This document shows positions 18,305-26,695 of a DNA stretch of 64,000 nucleotides, one piece after another. Under the pieces are notes generated by a model. The model was given only the letters and a program-made list of their open reading frames with translations. It did no database searches and was not told where the DNA came from. The DNA is from Salinibacterium sp. NG253 (GTDB taxonomy: Bacteria > Actinomycetota > Actinomycetes > Actinomycetales > Microbacteriaceae): positions 186,378 through 250,377 of the forward strand of contig NZ_JADYWF010000001.1 in NCBI RefSeq assembly GCF_015864945.1. The letters run 5' to 3'. Positions within the stretch are counted from its first letter, which is position 1. Every line of letters starts with the position of its first letter. The position numbers and the translations under genes are program-made.

Positions 18305-18414
18305 GACCCCAGTTAACTCCCCCAGTCTGCACGAATACAGCGAACTGGTTCCTTCGTCGTTGCGCGGTGATGTGGTTGCTGCGGGTTAGCTGAAATTCCT
18401 GGCGACAAGATTTT

Positions 18415-18428
18415 AACGATGTATCGTT
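18415..18428. promoter_or_regulatory. Palindromic operator upstream of padR
   Basis: A perfect inverted repeat AACGATGTATCGTT, 52 bases before the PadR start, followed by a partial repeat (GAGTATCG). PadR repressors usually bind their own promoters at short ATGT/ACAT- or ATC/GAT-type palindromes, so this is the best candidate for the autoregulatory site. The palindrome contains TATCGT, which may also be the -10 box. Confidence 0.6.
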
Positions 18429-18479
18429 GAGTATCGGCGAGGCCGCTCGTGCCCCGCATCCACCGACTGGAGGATCAGC

Positions 18480-19046
18480 ATGAATAACTCATTCGGAACA
18501 AGTGGCCGAGATTCTCGCCGCCCGTTCGCAGACGCGTTCGACCACGCAGGAAAAGGGCTATGGGATGCGCTCGACAACGTGCGCTCAGAATTCGAACGTC
18601 GCGTAGTTCCCCGTATGGGACGCGGAGACGTTCGCGTCGCCATCCTTTCCCTTCTCGCTGAGGAATCGATGCACGGCTACCAAATCATTCGAGAAATCGA
18701 CAAGCGCAGTAACGGCGCGTGGAAGCCCAGCCCCGGTTCCGTTTACCCCACGCTTCAATTGCTCGCTGACGAAGGGCTCATCGAAGCTCACGAGGCCGAC
18801 GGCAAGAAGACCTACACGCTCACCCAAAAGGGTCACGACGAAGCCAAAGCTGGTCGCCCGGCACCGTGGGAGAATTCCGAAGCAAAAGACTCGTCACGCC
18901 CGACCGCGCTCCCCCACGCTGCCGCAAAACTGGCGGAAGCAGTCGTGCCGCTGATGCGTACCGGAAACCCAGAACAGGTAGAGGAAGCCATCAGCATCAT
19001 CGATGACGCGCGTCGTAAGCTTTACGCCATCCTCGCCCAAGACTGA
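18480..19046 (+). CDS. PadR-family transcriptional regulator
   Basis: A 188-residue protein. After a 45-residue N-terminal extension comes the PadR winged helix: GDVRVAILSLLAEESMHGYQIIREIDKRSNGAWKPSPGSVYPTLQLLADEGLIEA, with the wing KKTYTLTQKG. The C-terminal helical part (KLAEAVVPLMRTGNPEQVEEAISIIDDARRKLYAIL) is the dimerisation region. The ribosome-binding site GGAGGATC precedes the ATG. The UbiB-like gene follows after 37 bases, so the regulator probably controls its own two-gene operon. Confidence 0.93.
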   Translation: MNNSFGTSGRDSRRPFADAFDHAGKGLWDALDNVRSEFERRVVPRMGRGDVRVAILSLLAEESMHGYQIIREIDKRSNGAWKPSPGSVYPTLQLLADEGLIEAHEADGKKTYTLTQKGHDEAKAGRPAPWENSEAKDSSRPTALPHAAAKLAEAVVPLMRTGNPEQVEEAISIIDDARRKLYAILAQD

Positions 19047-19083
19047 GCGGACAAGCCGGCCACGTCGGCACTAGGGAGATTTG

Positions 19084-20784
19084 ATGACCGACACTCGACA
19101 GCTGCGCGCCCGCTACCGTCGGATCCTGCGTTTTGCTGCCCGGTACATGGTCCTCGAATGGTGGTTCGAACTTGTTCTGCCCCGCTTCGGGCTCGAACGG
19201 GTTGCTGCTCGACGTCGGCTCGTGCGAGCAGCCCGCATCGCTCGTAGTTTTCACGGTCTAGCCGTTGATCTTGGCGGGCTCATGATCAAGGTCGGACAAT
19301 TTATGTCGTCCCGCCTCGATGTGCTGCCGAGCGAAATCACTCGGGAACTTGAAGGACTGCAGGATGAGGTTCCCGCAGTCGACTTCACGCTCATTCGCGA
19401 AAGCGTCGAGAGAGAACTCGGCATGCCCCTTGAGCGTGCGTATGAGTACTTCGACCCAACTCCCGTTGCCGCGGCATCCTTCGGTCAAGTGCATCGAGCG
19501 CGGCTGATAGCCAACGATGCGGTGGATGTTGGGTTCTCCGCTGTTGTTGTGAAGGTTCAGCGGCCAGGCATCGCCGACATCATCACCGTCGACCTCGCAG
19601 CTCTGCGTCGTGTCGCGAGTTGGCTTAACCGGGTTCGCTTCATCTCACGACGCGTCGACTTGCCGGCACTTCTCGAAGAATTCGCGATCATTAGCCTGCG
19701 CGAGATCGACTACCTCAACGAGGGAAGCAACGCGGAACGCTTCGCTGAAAACTTCGTTGATGACCCCCGCATAGACGCTCCCGAGGTCGTCTGGGAGCGC
19801 TCGACGCGCCGCATTCTGACTCTTGCCGACGCGACCGCTATCAAGATCAACGACCACGCGAAGCTGGTCGCGGCCGGAATCGACCCCGCAGAAGTCGCCG
19901 ACGAGTTGTCGCGCGCGATGTTTGAGCAGCTCTTTATGCACCGGTTCTTCCACGCCGACCCGCATCCGGGAAACATCTTCGTGACGCCGGCGGATCCTGA
20001 CCGCGCCGACCAATCCACGCCCGAGTGGACACTGACCTTTATTGACTTCGGCATGATGGGCGACGTTCCCGAAAATCTCAGCCGCGGTCTTCAGCGCCTC
20101 ATCATTGCCGCAGCGGCGAGGGATGCTCCGGGCCTTGTCGCGAGCGTGCGGGATATGGGCATCCTGCTCCGTAGCGCTGAAAGCGCGCCGCTCGAGCGCG
20201 CCTTGGGGGAACTGTTCGATCGCTTCGGCGGTATGGGCTTCAGCGAACTCCAACAGGTAGACCCCCAGGAGTTCCGCGCCTTTGGCAATGAGTTCAGTGA
20301 AGTCGTCCGCACGATGCCGTTTCAATTGCCCGAAAACTTTTTGCTGATTATCCGCGCCATCTCGGTCACCTCCGGAGTCGCCAGCGACTTGAATTCCAGC
20401 TACAACGTCTGGACTGCCATCGAGCCCTTTGCCGCGAGACTAGCCCGCGACGAAGGCGGCGGAACCGTGAAAGAGCTCGCGAAACAAGCTCTGTCATCCG
20501 CCGGCTTGATTCTGCGGCTTCCGCAGCAACTCGAAAGCGTTGCAACTCTCATGCAACGCGGTCAGCTCGCTGTCGAAACGCCAGGGGCAGATAAGCGCCT
20601 TCGCATGATTGAACTTCTGGTCCGCCGCCTGATCTCCGCGGTGCTCTTCACGGCCCTGCTTATCGGGGGAATTCTGGTGCGGGACACGGATCCGACTATC
20701 GGCCTCGTGCTTATCATCGGATCGGCACTCCCCTTGGCGCACGTGTTGTTTGCGGGCGTAGTGAACCGCAACCGACTGTTCTAA
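19084..20784 (+). CDS. ABC1/UbiB-family atypical kinase-like membrane protein
   Basis: A 566-residue protein of the AarF/ABC1/UbiB family. Visible motifs: the family-specific IKVGQFMSSRLD (KxGQ), the alanine-rich nucleotide loop VAAASFGQVHRARL, VVVKVQRPG, HRFFHADPHPGNIF and the metal-binding FIDFGMMGDV. Two membrane helices end the protein. Members act as atypical kinases/ATPases in isoprenoid quinone biology or lipid homeostasis. The ATG at 19084 has GGGAG five bases upstream. Pairing with a PadR regulator suggests response to a membrane or aromatic-compound stress, which is inference. Confidence 0.9.
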   Translation: MTDTRQLRARYRRILRFAARYMVLEWWFELVLPRFGLERVAARRRLVRAARIARSFHGLAVDLGGLMIKVGQFMSSRLDVLPSEITRELEGLQDEVPAVDFTLIRESVERELGMPLERAYEYFDPTPVAAASFGQVHRARLIANDAVDVGFSAVVVKVQRPGIADIITVDLAALRRVASWLNRVRFISRRVDLPALLEEFAIISLREIDYLNEGSNAERFAENFVDDPRIDAPEVVWERSTRRILTLADATAIKINDHAKLVAAGIDPAEVADELSRAMFEQLFMHRFFHADPHPGNIFVTPADPDRADQSTPEWTLTFIDFGMMGDVPENLSRGLQRLIIAAAARDAPGLVASVRDMGILLRSAESAPLERALGELFDRFGGMGFSELQQVDPQEFRAFGNEFSEVVRTMPFQLPENFLLIIRAISVTSGVASDLNSSYNVWTAIEPFAARLARDEGGGTVKELAKQALSSAGLILRLPQQLESVATLMQRGQLAVETPGADKRLRMIELLVRRLISAVLFTALLIGGILVRDTDPTIGLVLIIGSALPLAHVLFAGVVNRNRLF

Positions 20785-20975
20785 CGGAGCCGCGACGGAG
20801 CCGCGCAGGCTGAGAGTCGCCCATGAATCTGCATGATCGGCTATCGTGGACGAGGACTCAGACACACCTACTGTCGTCCGTTCCCGTTTGACCAGATCAT
20901 CTTTGGTCTATTGCCAGCACTGTCGCAGGCAATGAGCCGTGCACACATGCACTCAGGCTCCTCACTCTTTTCACC

Positions 20976-20993
20976 GCCACGCGGCCGCGTGGC
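20976..20993. repeat. 18-base perfect palindrome in the SulP leader
   Basis: The spacer 20785-21067 (283 bases) before the SulP gene holds GCCACGCGGCCGCGTGGC, a perfect palindrome that can form a stable hairpin about 75 bases before the start codon. Upstream of it is an imperfect inverted repeat GACCAGA...TTTGGTC overlapping a TTGACC -35-like element near 20887. I see no gene in this spacer. Confidence 0.55.
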
Positions 20994-21067
20994 ACAGTCC
21001 GCAGGAGAATCTCATCGCCATTGCCCAAGCCCCCAAATCAAACCGGTATCGCGCCGAACCGTCAGTA

Positions 21068-22531
21068 ATGACGGCGTTGCGCACGCCGCGCATCCTCACC
21101 AGAGAGGTTTTGGCCGGCTTGGTCGTCGCTCTCGCATTGATCCCCGAGGCAATCTCGTTCTCGATCATTGCCGGAGTCGATCCGCGAGTCGGACTCTTCT
21201 CATCGTTTGTGATGGCAGTCTCAATCGCCTTCCTCGGCGGGCGCCCCGCGATGATCACGGCGGCTACCGGAGCGATTGCACTCGTCATCGCCCCCGTTGC
21301 CCGCGAATACGGCATGGACTACCTCATTGCGACCGTCATCCTTGGCGGGCTACTGCAAGTGTTCCTTGGCGTGATTGGCGTGGCCAAGCTCATGCGCTTC
21401 ATTCCGCGCAGCGTCATGCTCGGCTTCGTGAACTCGCTGGCGATCTTGATTTTCATGGCGCAACTTGAGCACCTCTTCGACGTGCCGTGGATGGTGTACC
21501 CGCTGGTAGGCGCCGGGCTAATCATCATGGTGCTGATGCCGCGGTTCACTAAGGTGATCCCCGCTCCTCTCGTAGCTATCGTGCTGCTGACCGTCATCAC
21601 CGTCACGATGGCGATTTCAGTGCCCACGGTTGGCGACCAGGGCGAACTCCCCCGCAGCCTTCCTGAGCTCTTCATCCCGAACGTTCCACTGACTCTGGAG
21701 ACTCTCCAGATTATTGGCCCGTTCGCGATTGCCATGGCTCTCGTCGGACTCCTTGAGTCGCTGCTCACTGCGAAACTTGTCGACGACATCACTGACACCC
21801 ACTCGCGCAAGACACGCGAAGCCTGGGGTCAGGGCGTTGCCAATGTGCTCTCCGGCCTGTTTGGCGGAATGGGTGGCTGCGCAATGATCGGCCAGACCAT
21901 GATCAACGTGAAGGCTTCGGGAGCTCGCACTCGAATCTCGACCTTCCTCGCGGGAATCTTCCTGCTCATCCTCGTCGTGGTTTTGGGCGACGTTGTCGCG
22001 ATCATCCCGATGGCCGCGCTCGTGGCCGTCATGATCATCGTCGCGATCTCGACCTTCAACTGGCACAGCATCCGCTGGTCGACGCTCAAGCGCATGCCCA
22101 AGAGCGAGACCACCGTCATGGTGGCCACCGTTGCGGTTGTTGTCGGAACCGAGAACCTCGCGATTGGTGTGCTCGTCGGCGTGATCGTCGCGATGGTCGC
22201 CTTCGCGCGTCGAGTCGCGCACTTCGCAACGGTGGAGCGCACACTGCCCGAAGATGAGGCAGTGCCCACCGCTTACTACCGTGTCAACGGAGAGCTTTTC
22301 TTCGCGTCGAGCAACGACCTGACCACGCAGTTTGAGTACACGGATGACCCCGACCGCATCATCATCGACATGTCAAACTCCCACATTTGGGATGCGTCGA
22401 CGGTAGCGGCCCTGGATGCCATTACGACGAAGTACGAGCGTCTTGACAAGCGGGTCGTTCTTGTTGGTATGAACGAGGCCAGCCAGTACATGCACGAGCG
22501 TCTCGCCGGGAATTTCGGCGAAGAAGGCTAG
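21068..22531 (+). CDS. SulP-family anion transporter with STAS domain
   Basis: A 487-residue SulP/SLC26 transporter: N-terminal [38 protein letters not shown] carries the family signature, about ten membrane helices follow, and a C-terminal STAS domain is present ([25 protein letters not shown]). Such proteins move sulfate, bicarbonate or other anions; the substrate is not predictable. The start is uncertain. The ATG at 21068 has no good ribosome-binding site, whereas a GCAGGAG at about 21000 would suit a non-standard ATC or ATT codon in the same frame near 21014-21020. A GTG at 20939 would add an unconserved leader. Confidence 0.9.
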   Translation: MTALRTPRILTREVLAGLVVALALIPEAISFSIIAGVDPRVGLFSSFVMAVSIAFLGGRPAMITAATGAIALVIAPVAREYGMDYLIATVILGGLLQVFLGVIGVAKLMRFIPRSVMLGFVNSLAILIFMAQLEHLFDVPWMVYPLVGAGLIIMVLMPRFTKVIPAPLVAIVLLTVITVTMAISVPTVGDQGELPRSLPELFIPNVPLTLETLQIIGPFAIAMALVGLLESLLTAKLVDDITDTHSRKTREAWGQGVANVLSGLFGGMGGCAMIGQTMINVKASGARTRISTFLAGIFLLILVVVLGDVVAIIPMAALVAVMIIVAISTFNWHSIRWSTLKRMPKSETTVMVATVAVVVGTENLAIGVLVGVIVAMVAFARRVAHFATVERTLPEDEAVPTAYYRVNGELFFASSNDLTTQFEYTDDPDRIIIDMSNSHIWDASTVAALDAITTKYERLDKRVVLVGMNEASQYMHERLAGNFGEEG

Positions 22532-22548
22532 CGAAAACGCGCTGAGTG

Positions 22549-22590
22549 CGATGAGGGCCCGTTACGCCATGGCGTAACGGGCCCTCATCG
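22549..22590. terminator. 42-base perfect palindrome, bidirectional terminator
   Basis: An uninterrupted inverted repeat of two 21-base arms (first arm begins CGATGAGGGCCCGTTACGCC), centred at 22569/22570, lies between the convergent SulP and endonuclease-family genes. In RNA from either strand it would form a very stable hairpin. There is no T-run, so it would work as a terminator mainly by hairpin strength, or as an RNA 3'-end stabiliser. Confidence 0.8.
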
Positions 22591-22611
22591 TATCTCCGCT
22601 TGTGTAGCGGG

Positions 22612-23331
22612 TTAGCTCGCGAGCGGCTCAGCCGACATCGTTGACCGGTGTTTGCTCTCGGTGCCGTATGACGCGGTGACCAAGATGGGCAAGTGATCGG
22701 AAACTCCCCGTCGCAGGGTCTCAACGCCCTCGATCGTGAATCCCTGCGACGTGACGAAGTCGAAGTGTCCGCGGAAAAACTTATAGTTCGTGTACGTGGT
22801 GCGGTCGCTCAACGACAGGTCGTACCCTGTCTGCTTCACGCGCTGTGTGAGACCGTCTTTGAACATCGGGTAGTTGTAGTCACCGACCATGAGGATGGGC
22901 GAGCCTGACCCGAGGGTGTGAAGCATTTCGTGCGCAGCCTTGATCTGGTTGCGGCGAAGTGAGTTGAGCGCGGTCAACGGAGCCGCGTGAAACGAAGCCA
23001 CGATCATGTCTTCGTTGGTCTTGCGATCGACAAGGTGAGTACCGACCAGTCGTTCGGGGGTCGGAGTAAAGAGGCGATCGTGCAGCGACTTCTTGAGCTC
23101 GAATGACTGGCTGGCGCGGTGCTCGTAGCGATCACGGCGGTAGTAGACAGCAAGGCCGAGCCGATTGTTCTTGGTGGAGTCTGCTAGATGCAGTTCCCCA
23201 ATTTCGGTGGGCAGCTGAGAAGAGATGACCTCTTGAAGGCAAAGCACATCAAGATCAGGGGTTTGAGCGAGCGCATCAAGTTCGATGGCGGCCTTGTGCT
23301 TGCGAAGGTTGTAGCTAATTACGCGAATCAC
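22612..23331 (-). CDS. Endonuclease/exonuclease/phosphatase family protein
   Basis: A 239-residue EEP-fold protein. The metal and catalytic positions are visible: SYNLRKH (Asn), CLQEV (Glu), ASFHAAP (His), VGDYNYP (Asp-x-Asn) and a terminal SDHLPI (Asp-His). The family includes AP endonucleases, sphingomyelinases and phosphodiesterases; lack of a signal peptide suggests an intracellular nucleic-acid or phosphoester hydrolase. The GTG start is preceded by AGAGG at long spacing and by TAAATA five bases upstream. Confidence 0.85.
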   Translation of the reverse strand: MIRVISYNLRKHKAAIELDALAQTPDLDVLCLQEVISSQLPTEIGELHLADSTKNNRLGLAVYYRRDRYEHRASQSFELKKSLHDRLFTPTPERLVGTHLVDRKTNEDMIVASFHAAPLTALNSLRRNQIKAAHEMLHTLGSGSPILMVGDYNYPMFKDGLTQRVKQTGYDLSLSDRTTYTNYKFFRGHFDFVTSQGFTIEGVETLRRGVSDHLPILVTASYGTESKHRSTMSAEPLAS

Positions 23332-23366
23332 GAACCTATTTACCTCTTTCTTAAGAGAGAACCAGC

Positions 23367-24635
23367 CTATGCGTCATGGTCAGAAAGTATGCGAGATTGG
23401 CGATTGGAGAGCAAACGTACAGGAATCCCCATAATAAGGACTATTACTCCAACCACGAGACCAGCAACGGGAACCGTGACGACCAAAGCGAGGCACGCGA
23501 GTGCCCCGAGAACATTGATAACCCGCGGAATGCGACGCTGTATCGCAGGCTGTGAAAATGCGGCAAGGTTGGCCACAAAGTAGTAGAGCAGAACGCCGAA
23601 GGACGAAAAGGCGATCGTTCCGCGAAGATCCGCGACGAGCACAACAGCGATCACCACACCCGAGAGAGCTAACTCCGCCCGGTGAGGCACCCTGAAGCGT
23701 GGATGCACGGCGTTGAGCCACCGCGGAAGATCAGAGTTGCGCGCCATCGCGAGGGTAGTGCGGCCGATCCCAGCCATCAACGCGAGCAGCGCTCCTAGCG
23801 CGGCCACACCCGCCGTGAGCGAGATGAGGCCGGTGGTCCGCCCCCATCCGGAGGCGATAAGAAGATCAGCGATTGGCGCTTGAGAAGCCGCCAAAGAATC
23901 GGGACCGAGCACTGACAGCATCGTGATCGCCAACATCAGGTAAAGCCCTGCTGTGATTGCCAAGGCGATCATGATGGCCTGCGGAATGGCGCGACTCGGA
24001 TTGGAGACTTCTTCGCCGAGCGTGGCAATTCGGGCGTAGCCAGCGAAGGCAAAGAAGAGGATGCCGGCTGACTGAAGAATGCCGTACGCATCCATGCTGT
24101 GAGCAAACGAGATTTGCACCGGCTGCACCACGGGTGAGGCGGCGACAGCGACCAGTACTCCCACAAGTACCACGAGCACGAAGGTCACGATTAGCTTGGT
24201 CGCCGCTGCGGTGCGGGTGACGCCGAGTAGGTTCACCACAGTGAGGGCGACGACGCCGAGAACCGCGACGGGCTTCTCCCAGCCAGCCGGGGCAACGTAG
24301 GCGGCGAAAACGAGAGCCATAGCGGCACAGCTGGCCGTCTTTCCCACAAGAAATGACCAGCCCGCCAGGTAACCCCACCACGGTCCAAGGCGCTCACGAC
24401 CGTACACGTAGGTGCCGCCAGCCACGGGATAAACGGCAGCGAGCTGCGCGCTTGCTGCCGCATTGAACCAAGCGACTATTGCTGCGATACCCAGACCGAT
24501 CAGAAGCCCGGCACCGGCTGCCTGAGCTGCGGGAACGAACGCAGCAAATACACCGGCGCCGATCATCGAGCCCAGACCGATGACCGTCGCATCGGTTGTG
24601 GTCAATCGCCGAGCAAGCGTGGCGTTTGTGTTCAC
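23367..24635 (-). CDS. APC-superfamily amino acid permease
   Basis: A 422-residue transporter with about 12 membrane helices and APC signatures: ATVIGLGSMIGAGVFAAF near the N-terminus and VAGGTYVYGRERLGPWWGYLAGW in the first third, then FFAFAGYARIATLGEEVSNPSRAIPQAI. The length and ending fit the amino acid permease/cationic amino acid transporter group; the substrate is not known. The GTG start has no ribosome-binding site, but TAGGGT lies exactly six bases upstream (24642-24647), indicating a leaderless transcript. Confidence 0.9.
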   Translation of the reverse strand: MNTNATLARRLTTTDATVIGLGSMIGAGVFAAFVPAAQAAGAGLLIGLGIAAIVAWFNAAASAQLAAVYPVAGGTYVYGRERLGPWWGYLAGWSFLVGKTASCAAMALVFAAYVAPAGWEKPVAVLGVVALTVVNLLGVTRTAAATKLIVTFVLVVLVGVLVAVAASPVVQPVQISFAHSMDAYGILQSAGILFFAFAGYARIATLGEEVSNPSRAIPQAIMIALAITAGLYLMLAITMLSVLGPDSLAASQAPIADLLIASGWGRTTGLISLTAGVAALGALLALMAGIGRTTLAMARNSDLPRWLNAVHPRFRVPHRAELALSGVVIAVVLVADLRGTIAFSSFGVLLYYFVANLAAFSQPAIQRRIPRVINVLGALACLALVVTVPVAGLVVGVIVLIMGIPVRLLSNRQSRILSDHDA

Positions 24636-24736
24636 AACTTCACCCTACTCCCGTGGTGAATGCTGTCAGCGGCGTGCAACTCCTGCCGTGGGTGAACGCT
24701 CGGTGTCGGCCAGTGAAACACTGACCTAGTAGTTCG

Positions 24737-25675
24737 CTATTCGACGAAGCGGATGCCGTTCGACAGTCGAGTACGAACGTCAAAGAGTTCGTTGCCGCCA
24801 ATTTGGCGCCCGCGGGTGGACTCAGGGCCGGTGCGAAGCAGGTGCGCGAGCACACTCTGACGCACGACAACAGCGGGTTGCCCCTTGACGGTGCCGAGTG
24901 ACTCTTGGGGCTGAGCGAGTGCGTCATCGGGCACCACGATCACGAAGCACGTGAAATTTACTTTCAGCTGCCGACTGAGGGTTTTCGCGCGCGAGGCAAG
25001 TTCGTGCATTGGTTTCTCGGGCTGAACGGCTGGCCCGATGAGTTCACCGCGCCGCACTTTCACCGGCCCACCGAAGTCTTCGGAGAGGATCGCGTAGAGA
25101 CCGGTCGGGCCAAGCACAACGTGATCAATCTTGCGCTCGGGCGGGCCGGTCGAGACATCGTGCCAAATGGTGAAGCCAATTCCGAGAGCACTCACCGTTC
25201 GCGCGGTGGCTTCTTCGGCAAGGGCATCGGCAAGAGTTCGGCGAATCTCTCGCGGAGCGCTGCGTACGAGTGCGGGATCGTACGGGTCATCAAGTGAGAC
25301 GCCCCGGCCTGCCCATTCACGCATGCCGGCGAGGAAGCGTTCTCGGCGCCAGCCTCCTGGGTGACCGTGAGTGCGGGCGCGTGGGCGAGAGTCCTCTCGC
25401 GATGGTGCTGAGCCGCGCGACGAGAACGAGGAGGAATTCCCTGAGGCAGAGCGCGAGTGCGAAGCGGAACCGGCATCGTAGCTTCGCCGCTTCTCTGGCG
25501 TTCCGACACGCTCCCAGGCATCCTGAACGGCAGCAAAACGCGTAGGGTCTCCCCCGGTGTCGGGATGTGTCTCCCGTAGTGCCCGCCGAAATGCTTTCTT
25601 CAGCTCAGACTCCGATGCCGACGCCTCAACACCAAGCACCTCGTACGCGCTTGCTGACAGGGGGCTATCCGGCAT
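24737..25675 (-). CDS. DnaJ-domain protein fused to a NERD-like domain
   Basis: A 312-residue two-domain protein. Residues 8-60 form a J domain with the HPD motif at 37-39 (ETHPDTGGD). A Ser/Arg-rich linker follows, then from about residue 120 a region resembling NERD (nuclease-related) domains: RTVSALGIGFTIWHDV and KIDHVVLGPTGLYAIL. The usual NERD Glu-x-Lys after that strand is replaced (ILSED), so nuclease activity is doubtful. J domains recruit Hsp70. The ATG at 25675 was chosen because the J domain starts shortly after it. Neighbours give no clue. Confidence 0.82.
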   Translation of the reverse strand: MPDSPLSASAYEVLGVEASASESELKKAFRRALRETHPDTGGDPTRFAAVQDAWERVGTPEKRRSYDAGSASHSRSASGNSSSFSSRGSAPSREDSRPRARTHGHPGGWRRERFLAGMREWAGRGVSLDDPYDPALVRSAPREIRRTLADALAEEATARTVSALGIGFTIWHDVSTGPPERKIDHVVLGPTGLYAILSEDFGGPVKVRRGELIGPAVQPEKPMHELASRAKTLSRQLKVNFTCFVIVVPDDALAQPQESLGTVKGQPAVVVRQSVLAHLLRTGPESTRGRQIGGNELFDVRTRLSNGIRFVE

Positions 25676-25797
25676 GAACTCACTTTCGGTGAACCGCACG
25701 AATGCGGAAGTGGGGAAACTCCCATGCTACCGATCCTCGCTGGCAACATTCGGAATGTCGTCGGCGCGCGTTCAGACTGCAGGCGTAGTTTTGAGTA

Positions 25798-26283
25798 GTG
25801 ACCGAACTTAGAGACATCCCCCTCACCACGATTGATGGCAGCCAGACAACGCTGGCGGAATATCAAGACAAAGTGGTGCTCATCGTTAACGTTGCATCGC
25901 GCTGTGGTTTGTCGCCGCAGTACGCGCAGTTGGAGCAACTGCAGAAGACATATGGCGATCGTGGTTTCACTGTCTTGGGCTTTCCCAGCAACCAGTTCTT
26001 GCAGGAGCTGAGCTCTGAAGAAGCGATTGCGGAGTACTGCTCTACAACGTGGGGTGTCACGTTCCCCATGTTCGAGAAGGTCAAGCTCAACGGCAAGTCA
26101 GCCCACCCCTTGTACGCCGAACTCAAGAAGACCGCGGATGGTTCGGGTAAAGCCGGCCGCGTCGCGTGGAACTTCGAAAAGTTTCTCGTCACGCCCGGCA
26201 ACGATGTCACTCGTTTTCGCCCGACGGTGGTTCCGGATGACCCGGCCATCGTTGGTGCCATCGAAGCGGCACTTCCGGCCTAG
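25798..26283 (+). CDS. Glutathione peroxidase-family thiol peroxidase
   Basis: A 161-residue thioredoxin-fold peroxidase: VNVASRCGLSPQY carries the peroxidatic Cys, GFPSNQF the catalytic Gln and WNFEKFL the catalytic Trp/Asn. The enzyme uses Cys rather than selenocysteine, and in actinobacteria most likely takes electrons from thioredoxin. The GTG start lacks a ribosome-binding site and is preceded six bases upstream by TAGTTT (25786-25791). The stop codon TAG is part of a -10-like TAGGGT that may serve the next gene. Confidence 0.92.
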   Translation: MTELRDIPLTTIDGSQTTLAEYQDKVVLIVNVASRCGLSPQYAQLEQLQKTYGDRGFTVLGFPSNQFLQELSSEEAIAEYCSTTWGVTFPMFEKVKLNGKSAHPLYAELKKTADGSGKAGRVAWNFEKFLVTPGNDVTRFRPTVVPDDPAIVGAIEAALPA

Positions 26284-26294
26284 GGTAGAGAGTT

Positions 26295-26579
26295 ATGGCT
26301 ACAGAGTTTCTGCATGAGAAGGATGCTGCGCGTTACGTCATGAAAGTTGATGACGCACTCGTCGCGGTTGCGGACTATCGCACCAACGGATCTTCTATCT
26401 CTTTCAATCACACGTATACCCAGCCCGCCCACCGCGGCAAGGGCTACGCCGCCCAACTCGTGAAGTTCGCGGTCGATGATGTCGAAGTGAATTCAGTGCT
26501 GCGCGTGCTGCCCATGTGCTGGTACGTTTCCGATTGGTTCGAAGCGAACCCCCAGCGGGCCGAGCTGCTGACGCGTTAG
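26295..26579 (+). CDS. Small GNAT-like N-acetyltransferase (YjdJ type)
   Basis: A 94-residue protein of the short GNAT group (N-acetyltransferase domain, YjdJ/Gcn5-related type): YVMKVDDALVAVADYRTNGSSISFNHTYTQPAHRGKGYAAQLVKFAVDD, where RGKGYAAQL is the acetyl-CoA loop; then LPMCWYVSDWF near the end. Targets are unknown. It starts 11 bases after the peroxidase stop; TAGGGT at 26281-26286 is eight bases upstream, so it may be read from the operon and from its own promoter. Confidence 0.87.
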   Translation: MATEFLHEKDAARYVMKVDDALVAVADYRTNGSSISFNHTYTQPAHRGKGYAAQLVKFAVDDVEVNSVLRVLPMCWYVSDWFEANPQRAELLTR

Positions 26580-26590
26580 CCTGCCCGGCA

Positions 26591-26675
26591 ATTCTCGCGA
26601 GGTGCCGACTCTCGTGAGGTGCCGACTCTCGCGAGGTGGCGACTCTCGCGAGGCGCCGAATCTCGTGAGGCGCCG
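26591..26675. repeat. Five tandem 17-base repeats
   Basis: Five head-to-tail units of 17 bases, type unit ACTCTCGCGAGGTGCCG, begin at 26591, 26608, 26625, 26642 and 26659. Units differ by one to three bases. Every unit has CTCGCGAG or CTCGTGAG at its centre, a palindrome or near-palindrome. The array fills the spacer between two convergent genes. Confidence 0.85.
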
Positions 26676-26695
26676 ACGATCCGAGCGATGGTCTG

